Shown piece after piece: positions 11,021-20,108 of a DNA stretch of 64,000 nucleotides. Below the pieces are notes generated by a model that had not been told where the DNA came from, made no database searches, and saw only the letters and a program-made list of their open reading frames with translations. How positions within the stretch are numbered: position 1 is the stretch's first letter; every line of letters begins with the position of its first letter. Position numbers and translations under genes: made by a program. The DNA lies in assembly GCA_020975725.1 (NCBI GenBank), contig QXJR01000028.1, positions 434,001 to 498,000 on the forward strand, written 5' to 3'. The DNA is from Picocystis sp. L7 (taxonomy: Eukaryota; Chlorophyta; Picocystophyceae; Picocystales; Picocystaceae).

Positions 11021-12020
11021 TGTTCCCGCCCAGTGATCTCCAGGTGAACCAGGAGGATCTCTGCACGTGTCGCACTGCACCAACCCACGTGTCACGCGTA
11101 GGATCGCGGCACACGTCCAGCGGTGCTTCTGTCTGTTCCTGTCGGCCTTGGTGCGATGGAAGCGGTCGCGCTTCCCATGCACGTGTTCGGATCGTCTCAC
11201 CAGTCGCTTCCCGCCTTTTTTCGGTGTGCCAGCGATCCGATCCGATTGGAAGAAGCATTCCAATAGAAGGGACATCGGGCAGGGCCGACCCAGGATGCCT
11301 TCGGTTCAAAAGGCCAGGATTGTGAGAGGGAAACCCCTGCTGTCTACCTTCCCCGGGGCCTTGCCCCCTCACCCCCTCTTGCGTCCCTCACCCCCCCTCG
11401 CCTGCCCGTCAGGGAGGAAGATCGACCGGCCGTGCCATCGGACGACTCGGACGGAACGGAGGGGTCGCACGTCCGGAGGGCAACGGCCCGTTGCCCTCCG
11501 GACGTGCGATCTTCGCAACGGATAGAAGGGTGGGACGGTCTCTCGGGGGGCGGAGTCGCGCGAAACGAAGGCAGGAGAGCAGTTTGGGCTCGAGGAAGGG
11601 GACCGTTGCGGACAGACGTATCTGCCACCGGACGGAAGAGAGGCCTTGCCTCGAAGGACGGTGGCGATCGCGAAGGTCCGTGCGTCGTGGAAAAGAGGAA
11701 TTTACAAGGCAAGGGGAACGGCAGAGGAGGATGTGGCCTTCCGTTCAAGGCACAGCCACGCCACGGGACGAGTCCATGCGCTGGAGCAGAGTGCCCAGGC
11801 CGATCTTCTCGACCTTCATGTCTGCATCAAGGGATGCTAGAACTTCTGGTTCGGACGAGCTCTCTAAGGAAGCCGTCACGTATTCATGGAACCTCTTCAA
11901 CTTCATCCAAAACTTCCTGCGGGACGATTGAGTGGGAGGATCTTTGCGCCAACCTGGATGGTGCTCTTCAGCCTTCATGTACGAGCATTGCGCAGAGCTG
12001 TAGTTGCTGTTTGTCATTTT
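11021..12020. other. Intergenic stretch upstream of PRIM2
   Basis: No convincing gene. The first 400 bases are GC-rich flank of PRIM2. A large palindrome (11465-11509) lies in the middle. The last 100 bases join the Crypton. Open frames here are low-complexity Arg/Pro-rich readings. Confidence 0.4.
11465..11509. repeat. Perfect inverted repeat, 22-bp arms with a 1-nt centre
   Basis: The left arm (11465-11486) begins TCGCACGTCCGG. The right arm (11488-11509) is its exact reverse complement, with a single C at 11487 between them. The arms are GC-rich and would form a very stable hairpin or cruciform. It lies about 445 bases upstream of the PRIM2 start codon and inside no gene that I recognise. 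Confidence 0.9.
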
Positions 12021-13625
12021 CTACCAGAGATCGTGCAAGGAAGAAAATTGCTTGCAATTGGTGGGGGCATGAGGTGGAGGTTTGACAGCATGCGCAACCA
12101 TACGCCTTGTGCCTTCCAAAGCCTTGCCCAATGAGTTTTTCGACAACTCTGCAATCATGCTCTTGCATTCTCTGACTTCTTCGTTCAACGCCTTCAGTTT
12201 ATGATCCACGGCAACGGAATGTTGAGTAAACATGTGCATGAAGGATTGATTCAACGTGTCATGAGACCGCATGCCTCCACTTGACTGTGCCCGGACAATT
12301 TTGCTCTTGAACCTTGGCCAGTACGGGCATTTGAACACAGGATGGCCAAACACTGCGTTGGAAGAACCTTGAGTCGAACGCAACAAGGCACAATCTTGCA
12401 AGAAGACAACCCTTGCAAGTTCCAATGTTCTTAAGAAAAGCAAAGCTGCATCATCCTTCACCCCATCAGGTCAATTGACCACTGCAGCTATAGCTTCCTC
12501 CAAACTTGGAAATATTTTCCTCAATAATTCTGGGTGGGGTTGCTCTTGTTGGCATGGCATGCATACGTTGGTATAATCACTATGTCCACCTGCTGCCACC
12601 ATTGCCTTGTGGGCCACATTTGTAAAGTAATTGGTTCGAACCACAGAAGAAACTTTAGCCCCGTCACCTCCATCCAACCATTTGCCCAGCCTGGTGATGT
12701 CCTCCTCATTTATATAGGGGAGTGTCTCAAAAAACCTTGCTCCAAACTCTCTCATGTGGGTCACTTTACCCAAGTCCAGGCCCAACTCATCACTTACCTT
12801 CTTGAATGCTGCATACATTCCTCTATCCGTGACAGGATAGAACTTTGAAGCATCATACCATGCACGATTCGGAGAAAGAAAATCTGGCAATCGCTCGCCA
12901 AGGATGTCAAACCTCCAAACGAGGTATCAGCACGTAGCTCCCAAGGCACATAATTCCACATCCAAGTGACGGCAAGCCCCATGCAGTCTAAGCATGTTTC
13001 CACTGTTCTTATGCTTGGTACGAATGCGCAAGTAGGGTAGGGCATCGGGACCGCTCTCTTCATATCATGTGAAGGAAAGGCCAACAAGTGCACATTCACG
13101 CAATGAATCCCCACGCATCAATGTTTGGAAGCAAATTGAAAAGGCCATGGCATGGACAAGGGACATGGCATTCATGACCCTTTTCCTATCTTGAATGCTC
13201 ATCATCTTTGGCAAGAAGCTAGCATAGTCCTTGCTGCCGTCATGTTTCAATTCATTTCCTCGATGCCTGGCATTTTTCAGTACTCCTTTGACACGGTGGG
13301 ATCTTACCTTCAGGTGCGCTGCACGGAGTTTGTTGGTGGCTGTTACTGCAGAGAACAGCTCTTGCAGAGCGCAAACACATTGATTCAGGTGGGAAAAGGT
13401 GCGTCCATCAGCATGTTGACCATCCACGTATGCTTCCGTCATTTGAAGCAGCCAATCAAGGTCTACAATATCGGCCAATCCTCCAAATTCTTCGCTTTTG
13501 CTCATCCCATTCACGAAAACCCTCCAGTGAGGCTTGTACTTTGCCCTTGTGCTTTTCTGTTGTGACATCTTCGCCTCCCACTCTACCAGTAGTGGGTCAA
13601 GCTCCTTGCTGCCGCCCTCGTTCAT
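12021..13625 (-). mobile_element. Crypton DNA transposon, tyrosine recombinase with GCR1_C-type domain
   Basis: A single minus-strand frame of 535 codons from ATG 13625 to the stop at 12021 encodes a Crypton-type protein. The N-terminal part (STRAKYKPHWRVF, then LMRGDSLREC) is the core-binding and first catalytic region. Next come GACRHLDVELCALGA and YLVWRFD, then VTHMREFGARFFE with the HxxR box, RLGKWLDGG, and NYFTNVAHKAM with the candidate catalytic tyrosine. The C-terminal part (LFLRTLELARVVFLQDCALL, then HPVFKCPYW) is the GCR1_C/Ndc10-like DNA-binding domain. The frame is interrupted only by three TGA codons (13065-13067, 12927-12929, 12471-12473), with no frameshift. Host genes here end in TGA as well, so these are stops. 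Cryptons lack terminal inverted repeats and none is seen. Confidence 0.75.
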
Positions 13626-14734
13626 GTCGAATGTTGTTCGTGGACCATACAAACACCTTCTAAGCGGAGACTCGGAATGGCCGTGCACCCGTTCTTGTTC
13701 GAAAGGACGCACCTAGAAGGGCAACATTTGCTGGTTGCTGGTCCACGTTCGTTCTAGAATGCGACGAGTCGCTCTGCTTGCCCTCTGGCACAGTCCAACC
13801 GGAAACGGAAGCGCAAACGACGCCCTACCCACCGGCCAGGTCAACGAGGTGGCAAAGCAGTAAGACGATGCTCGGCTACGTCTTTGACCTGACGCAACCT
13901 CCCCCAACCCCGCGAGTTCTGGCGTCGATTTTGGTCCTTCCGCTGTCACGTGCCACGATGCCCTCACGCACCCGGTCGAAGTGTCGTGCACAGCAACTTC
14001 GAGCCTGTTAATCTGCCCCCGGACCCTCCGGTCTGAAAAAGATTCCACACCAGGAGGAAGAAGCAGCGAGCTTACCAATTCAAGTGTGCACACCGTCGTC
14101 CCAATCAGTATGTCGGTGCCGTTTCGTGGGGTGGAACTTGAAGCACATAGTTCCTTAGGAATGAAACATGGAGAGTACTGACCAGGATTTTTTCAAAACA
14201 GGTGTTATTTCAATGGGCATCAAGGCACTCCATGTCTTGTGAAATTAAAACATGACAGTAGAAATGCACACTTGAAGACATAAACAACTGAAGTGAAGAT
14301 TGTTTACAGTAGGACTTCCATCCATCTCCCATCGTGGCTGATGCATCAACAACACCTCTATCCATCCGCCATTTCTGCTGGCGCAACATTGGCAGAAAAC
14401 CCGAAGAATTCGGGTCGAGCCGTTCACGCAACAAGAGGCACATGCAGGATGAACCAGCGTGTCGGGTTCATGCCGAGGTTCCTTTCCTCTCCAGCTTCCT
14501 GTCGCTTTGGCCTTTGCCGACGTGCCGCTCACAGGTGGACACGCAAGCTTGCCCCATCGTGTGTCCGTTCACGACATCCAGCAGAGCCACCGTAGCATCC
14601 TCTTCGTTCGTCCCGGTGCCGTCTCATCCCCCTCCCATCAAGCAGTGCTCTTTGCGTGTGGTTTCGTCGGCGTCGGCGTGTGCCACGAGTGGTAGGGTTT
14701 GCCGGGGATGTTTACGTCGATGGAAGTATTTCCT

Positions 14735-14750
14735 GGTTTCCATGGAAACC
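14735..14750. repeat. Perfect 16-bp palindrome GGTTTCCATGGAAACC
   Basis: The sequence equals its own reverse complement. It shares the TTTCC/GGAAA half-site with the palindrome at 14791-14808, which suggests a binding site for a dimeric protein, but no adjacent gene is recognised. Confidence 0.7.
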
Positions 14751-14790
14751 GATCCACCAGGGACGTTTGAGGGAGGGGGGTGGAAACCAT

Positions 14791-14808
14791 GTGGAAACTA
14801 GTTTCCAC
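14791..14808. repeat. Perfect 18-bp palindrome GTGGAAACTAGTTTCCAC
   Basis: The sequence equals its own reverse complement and lies 40 bases from a second palindrome with the same half-site. Further GGAAACC copies occur at about 14783, 14869 and 15064. Confidence 0.7.
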
Positions 14809-15082
14809 GTCCGCGGCGTCCCTCAGGAACGTCCCCGGGAGGCCTCGAATGGCGTCTGAAACCCCTCCGGAAACCGCGCTGGTTGAGTTTTTATTCGGCT
14901 GGGGACGAATCGATTCAGGATCCACCCCCCCGGGGACGTCGAAATACTCCTGTGTTCTCCCCCACAGAATTCCCCCATCGAAGATCACCGGGGAACAGGG
15001 GGGTGGGCCCCGATCCACCGATGCCCCCCCGAGCAGGGCGTCCCCCAGGAACGTCCCCCAGTTCCGGAAACCAGGGCATGGG

Positions 15083-15839
15083 TCAACGGATTGTGCTTCC
15101 CAAGAGAGGTGGAGAACAAGTCCAAACTCGAGGCCACGAAGTGCTTCGAAGGCGGGGATTCTCGCTAGCAACGCCTGTGCCACACCGGTACATCTCGTCC
15201 TCCAATCGTCTTGCTTTGTTGGAGAATAGCGACTTGATTTGGAATGGGATCTCAAGTGCGCGTTTGAGAAGGCTTCTTGGCCAAGAATCTTGTAGGTGAT
15301 GAACACGCGCAATCCATCCTTGTCGGAACAATACAATTGCAAACCGTTCACGAGGTAAGACGTAGACCATGGACAAGTGTGGAACTCGGGAACCAAGGCA
15401 GTCCATTTTCACAATCGCGTTTGAAATCCCAAAGAAGCGCTTCGCTAGGAACCACAAGCTCCCACATGGGTTCCTTGCCCATTGAACAACGGGTGCATTC
15501 CACCGGGAAGCAACACTTTGTTCGCCAGTGCGTTTCATTGTAATGAACTCGCTGTTGACATCGAATTTCATGAAAACCCTTGAAGCCTTTGGGGGCAGCC
15601 TCCTTCACATTGACGATGCAAGGATGGGATGAGCACTTTCTTATCAAGTTTGTGGTCCCAATTGCAAAGTGACTAGCGACCAATTGCATAAAGAAGTGGT
15701 ACCAACCATTTGTACAATACTCGTCAATGCGGGAGGCTTGATGTGCGCTCATTGCCAATTGTTGTTTCTCTTGTTCATGTTCTTCATTCGAATTTCGAAC
15801 TTCGTTCGATAAATGTATACATGCTAGCACACCATCCAT
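15083..15839 (-). pseudogene. Degraded open reading frame, unknown family
   Basis: A minus-strand frame from 15839 to about 15390 has protein-like composition with several Cys, Trp and His residues (for example CTNGWYHFFMQLVASHF and NETHWRTKCCFPVECTRC). Protein-like sequence continues to about 15120 only after a change of frame near 15390 (YLVNGLQLYCSDKDGLRVF). This looks like one protein that has lost its frame. I do not recognise the family. A transposon-derived or host pseudogene origin are both possible, since the surroundings are gene-less and repeat-bearing. Confidence 0.3.
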
Positions 15840-17504
15840 TTATAAGAAACTTGAAAGAATGAATCTCCATCGATCACGCACTCTCTCAACCGCTCTTGAG
15901 ACAACACACGACGAGTCATTGTCGAGCCAATGGTCACTATTGCACAAGCGTCTGTGAGTGTAGGACACTCACACACGTGCCTTGGAGGAAAGCGTGTTGA
16001 CGGGAAAGGGGGCGGCCCATCGGCTCCGGATGAGGGTCTTCTCACTTGCGGATGAGGTCCTCCTTTTGGCGACTCGAGGCTTGGTGCCTAGCGAGGTCGG
16101 TCTCCTGGTGGTTGGGCAAGCGCGTTGGCCTCAGCAAGCCGTGAAGAGGACGGAAGGAGGCGCGCTTGTGAGAGGCAAAGTCAAGAAGTGTATCACAAAA
16201 CAAAGAGGGACGATAGGTCTACCTCTCTCACCGCCTCTCACTGGCGGTTGGAATCGGAGCAAAGGGGTGTCTTAGCCGCCTTCGTCTTCCCCTGAGTCAA
16301 CCCTGACCGTCCATTTTGCTCGCTCCGGGGCGACTATGAGCTGTCACTTGTTCGACAACGCTCAGCCCCTCAGGCCCACCCCTCGCAATTGTGGATTGGG
16401 ACGGGGTCGGCGGGTTCCCTTCGGTCTGTCTCGATCAAGGTCCCCGGTTCCCCTTACAAGAAGCCCGTTCTGATCGGGGGCGACCGTGCTTCAATGCGAC
16501 CGGGGGAAACTGGTTCTGGTTCCGGAACGGTACTGTCGTTGTATTCCAAAGGGATATCAGATCCCTTACTCGATGGGTAGCCTCGATGGTTCGGACCCGT
16601 AAGCCAGGGTCTCGACGGACCCTGGTGGGCCTCGTTCACAGGAGGAGGCCACTGCCTTATGCAACATCACCTTTGGATCATAGCAATTGCAAGAAAATTA
16701 ACTACCAATTTTTTAATGGCTTTCAGTTGGCAACATTTTCCTTGACACAATGTGGCCGTTTTGGTTAGGGACACGGCCACATTTTTCTTGCGCTTCCACC
16801 ATCCTCGTCACTTTCCTCGATATTGAGACTGAGTAGCACTGGAATGGGTAAAAGATGGGATGAAACTCGCACAATGTGCTCTTCAGTCGCCTCATTGCTC
16901 ACTTAACTTTTCGTTGCCCTATTGATTTGCCGTGTACTTGACGTCCCTCGCAACTCGACAGATCATGCTAGCACTATTGCAACGGTTTGAGTGGACACTT
17001 GAGCCAGGATACCATCACGAGGAAGGGCCGGCTTGTTTTGTCATGGACATCCTTTCCCCGACAAGCAATATCAAGCAATATGGCAAACGCATGCAATAGC
17101 ACCGCATCCGTTGAGTAGCGGCTGGAAAGCCTTCGATTGGAAAGGAACGATCTCAATGATGCAATTCTTTTGCCTCTTTTGACTCACACGTTGAGCCAAC
17201 ATCGAGGAAGAATATGAATGCATGGTTCTACTCGAGCGCCCGAATGCCGATCCATGGATCCACCCCGTACTACCCTTGCACTTTGACCCTTTTTACTTTC
17301 TCCGAAACATTCATGCATCGTTTTCTTATTGGAGTAGTGGAAGGCGTCTAGAGACGTACTTGTTCCTCCATCCGCGAGGTTCGATGGATCCATTCCCTTG
17401 GAAGTTTTCCCCCAACTTTTTTCTCCCATTCGAACCTTTCGAAAAATTGTTTGGTGGCCGAGTCGTCGAGCGCGAAGCGAACCGTTCCACGTGGAAGAGC
17501 TGCC
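15840..17504. other. Gene-poor stretch
   Basis: About 1.7 kb without an assignable gene. Short open frames exist on both strands (for example near 15982-16275 plus) but none matches a family. The last 60 bases are the 5' flank of the gene at 17505. Confidence 0.4.
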
Positions 17505-18707
17505 ATGGCCGATGGAAGGCTCAGGATGGCAGTAGCCGCGGTTCCCACGGTCGCAGACGTCGAATCCGAAGACGAAGTCGACGATGCGCGAGTGGTGTGG
17601 GAGCAGGAAGACTTGTTGAGCGAGTGGGCAAGTGGAAAAGGGGTCTCAAGGCAGGACGAAAGGTGGGCGAAAGCAACGCGAAACGTCCAAAAACCGGATG
17701 AAAGCAATACACAGGAGCACGATACGTGGATCACGAGGAAGAGAAGCACTTTTTCGCACGTGGAGAGGTCGCTGCCATCTCCAGCAGGGACCTCCAAAGA
17801 AGAAGGAACGATGGTGCAAATACAACCGGGAAAGTGCCAGAGTGCTTCACAAGGCGACTACCTCGCTACCCAACATGAAAGGTGCTTGCGCGAAAGAGAG
17901 ACGAACGTTCCCGTCGTACAGCCATCGACGTGCGAGCTTGGTCGACCCATCAATCTCAGAGCAGGATGCCCGTCCACTGCTCCTAAAGGTGTCAAAAAAT
18001 CTAGACGAGGGGACTGTCCAAAGACCGTCGCAAAGAAAAAAAGATTCTCTATCATTTCTCCAGTCGAAGATTTCGACGTCGGTGCCAAGCAAGGGAGTCA
18101 GGACGTGGAGCATCTTTGGAAGGCGATGGATAAACAGGAGACCCTGAATGGTCAGCACTGTCAACATCACTTACTCCATAAAAACGCTGAACGCTCAGCG
18201 GAGGAGAGAGATGTGCTTGGTCGTAAGTCCACCGAATTTTCCAGCTTTTTGGAGTCACTCGAACCCCAATCCACGGGTGATCTGCACAGAACCTATTTTG
18301 GCAATAGAAAGTCCAGAAAAGCCCTGAGGCCTGGTCTTTCTTCGTGTCTGGCCAGAGTCTTGAGTTATCCTCGGTGGAATCCATTGCAAGCAAATCGCAC
18401 TGTGCACACCACAGAACCGTATCCTGAACCTGGGCACTACGAGTTTCGAGTGACTAGGAAGCACTTTCAGGCACATCTGGTGCTACACTACTGCACAAGG
18501 ATACGGCCTGCGACAAATGCCCACCTTGCAGTGATCGTAGTTGGAAACACCAAGCTAGGTGACAAAAATTTGGACATCGGGAGTATGATTACGATTTTGC
18601 CATCTCACTACGAAGAAGCAATGGAAATTCAAGAAGTGAAGTGTTTACTCCAACAGTATTGCAAGGTAAATAACATCCATGGTATACAGAACAGTTACAG
18701 TACTTGA
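17505..18707 (+). CDS. Unknown 400-aa protein with low-complexity basic middle
   Basis: A long frame with ATG at 17505 (preceded in frame only by GTG). The N-terminus has an acidic patch (VESEDEVDDARVVWEQED). The middle is rich in Ser, Lys and Arg and looks disordered, with KKRFSIISPVEDFD. The last 110 residues look folded: FRVTRKHFQAHLVLHYCTRI, then HLAVIVVGNTKLGDKNLDIG and MEIQEVKCLLQQYCKV. The last part faintly recalls OB-like domains of DNA-repair scaffold proteins such as SPIDR, but I cannot support that from motifs. The AAG-GTAAAT near 18664 could be a donor splice site, so the true C-terminus may differ. It converges with the GARP regulator, 123 bases apart. Confidence 0.55.
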   Translation: MADGRLRMAVAAVPTVADVESEDEVDDARVVWEQEDLLSEWASGKGVSRQDERWAKATRNVQKPDESNTQEHDTWITRKRSTFSHVERSLPSPAGTSKEEGTMVQIQPGKCQSASQGDYLATQHERCLRERETNVPVVQPSTCELGRPINLRAGCPSTAPKGVKKSRRGDCPKTVAKKKRFSIISPVEDFDVGAKQGSQDVEHLWKAMDKQETLNGQHCQHHLLHKNAERSAEERDVLGRKSTEFSSFLESLEPQSTGDLHRTYFGNRKSRKALRPGLSSCLARVLSYPRWNPLQANRTVHTTEPYPEPGHYEFRVTRKHFQAHLVLHYCTRIRPATNAHLAVIVVGNTKLGDKNLDIGSMITILPSHYEEAMEIQEVKCLLQQYCKVNNIHGIQNSYST

Positions 18708-18830
18708 CTTTGTTCTTACTTTAAAATGTGTTCAACATTGAGAGGCCGATGTAAAATACATCTACCATGAAAGCGACATTATTGACGTCCGTCCTTCAGG
18801 CAGCTCAGCACCTGTGCCCCCCGCATTTAG

Positions 18831-20108
18831 CTATCGTGCAGCAAGCTTCTTCCTTGCTATTGCAGGCTCGGTGCATTCCTGTTTCACAGCGATCTTCTGA
18901 GCCTTACAATGATCTACCTCATAGCCTTGTTCCTTCAACTCAGCTACAATTCCATTGACACAGGGCAGCTTCAACCCAATCGGCAGAGGTGTCTGCGGAT
19001 TGGCCAGTGCTTGAGTGATTGCCTCTGATACAAGTTCCTCTGGCAAAGACAGAGGTGAGTTGTACGAAAGAGGGACAGTGTGGTTCTGCACTGCATCAAA
19101 TTGATAGAGAGCCTGGCCAGGAGATGCTTTTGACATGCCCTCGCACATTGGAAACCCACACATAGCATTAGTGTTCCAATGGTGCTGGTTCGTAGCGACC
19201 GGGGTTCCAATCACAGTCAATCCGCCTTGTCCCATAGAGAAGTTGCCCACCCTACCCCCCCCACTGACATTGGCAGGTAAGGGCAGTAGAGGTCGCTGGT
19301 GCACACTCCTTTCAAGGCCAGTACCTAAGGAGGACTTCCCAGAATCCAGGTCCTTCCCACCAACTGTCTGTGCTGACCCACCTGAAACAGACGTACTGCT
19401 TAATTTCTGTGGACCATCATAATCCTTTGATGCCAAGTACATCCTCAGGTAATCTGCCACGATGTGCTTGTTCAACCCTTTCGCTGCAGTTCCCATGGCC
19501 TGAAGGATCTTGACAGGATTTGCTTGAGGCCCAAGCTTTTCAACAATGTCCACAAAACGCTTGTGGCGGTCTGCGGGCCATTGGTCCCCGGAGATGACAG
19601 GGGAGGTCTCGTGCCAAGATTTCTTCGAAGGCACACTCATCAGTTTGGCCTTCTTGGCTACATGTCCTTCATCACTTTTGGCCAGTTTATTTTTAAGGTG
19701 CGCTGGGGGGTTTCTAACGACATGCTGCCACATGGTTCTGAGCCTTGAAAGAGGAAGTGGTTTGTAGAAAAAATCCACAGCCCCGAGTCTGACTGCCTTC
19801 ATCAGATACTTCGGATCGTGCCTATCTCTCGTCACAACAATGACTGGGATGCCGCAACGGTTCTCCAACAGCGTGAGTGCTGGGCATCCTTGAGCTCCAG
19901 TCCCTTCCACCAGGACGATGTGGAAGTTGGATGACGATGTCTTCAGGAGTTCAATCCCATCCCGAGCCTTCTCGCAAGCAATGACTTCGTACTTGAATTG
20001 CTTCAGTGCCCTCTGCGATTCTCCACGCTCTTCTTTGTTGCTGTCGATCAAGAGTACCTTGAGACCTTCTGGAAAGCTGGGCCACAGTTGCTTCACGGTG
20101 CCTACCAT
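18831..20108 (-). CDS. Pseudo-response regulator with GARP (Myb-like) DNA-binding domain
   Basis: A 425-aa nuclear regulator resembling plant APRR2 and B-type ARR proteins. Residues about 15-132 form a receiver fold (GLKVLLIDSN at the first strand, VIVVTRD with T93, DFFYKPL with K116). The strand that should carry the phospho-accepting aspartate reads HIVLVEGTG, so a glutamate (E68) stands at or next to that site, as in plant clock PRRs. Only one of the paired acidic residues at the first strand is clear (D22). Phospho-relay is therefore unlikely. Residues about 174-226 are the GARP motif: DQWPADRHKRFVDIVEKLG and LNKHIVADYLRMYL, corresponding to the WxxxLHxRFVxxVxxLG and SHLQKY regions. The rest is Ser/Gly-rich. 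I chose the ATG at 20106-20108. A short upstream exon cannot be excluded because the frame stays open. Confidence 0.85.
   Translation of the reverse strand: MVGTVKQLWPSFPEGLKVLLIDSNKEERGESQRALKQFKYEVIACEKARDGIELLKTSSSNFHIVLVEGTGAQGCPALTLLENRCGIPVIVVTRDRHDPKYLMKAVRLGAVDFFYKPLPLSRLRTMWQHVVRNPPAHLKNKLAKSDEGHVAKKAKLMSVPSKKSWHETSPVISGDQWPADRHKRFVDIVEKLGPQANPVKILQAMGTAAKGLNKHIVADYLRMYLASKDYDGPQKLSSTSVSGGSAQTVGGKDLDSGKSSLGTGLERSVHQRPLLPLPANVSGGGRVGNFSMGQGGLTVIGTPVATNQHHWNTNAMCGFPMCEGMSKASPGQALYQFDAVQNHTVPLSYNSPLSLPEELVSEAITQALANPQTPLPIGLKLPCVNGIVAELKEQGYEVDHCKAQKIAVKQECTEPAIARKKLAAR

Larger units (their letters stand above)
13626..15082. other. Gene-less stretch with clustered GGAAAC palindromes
   Basis: No gene is recognised. 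From about 14640 to 15070 the sequence is rich in GGAAAC/GTTTCC, including two perfect palindromes annotated separately, and in repeats of GGAACGTCCCC (near 14827 and 15049). Confidence 0.4.

Noticed and set aside
12021-13625. TGA read as an amino acid (recoding) in the Crypton
   Set aside because: Host genes here end in TGA, and CGA-to-TGA decay explains all three sites simply.
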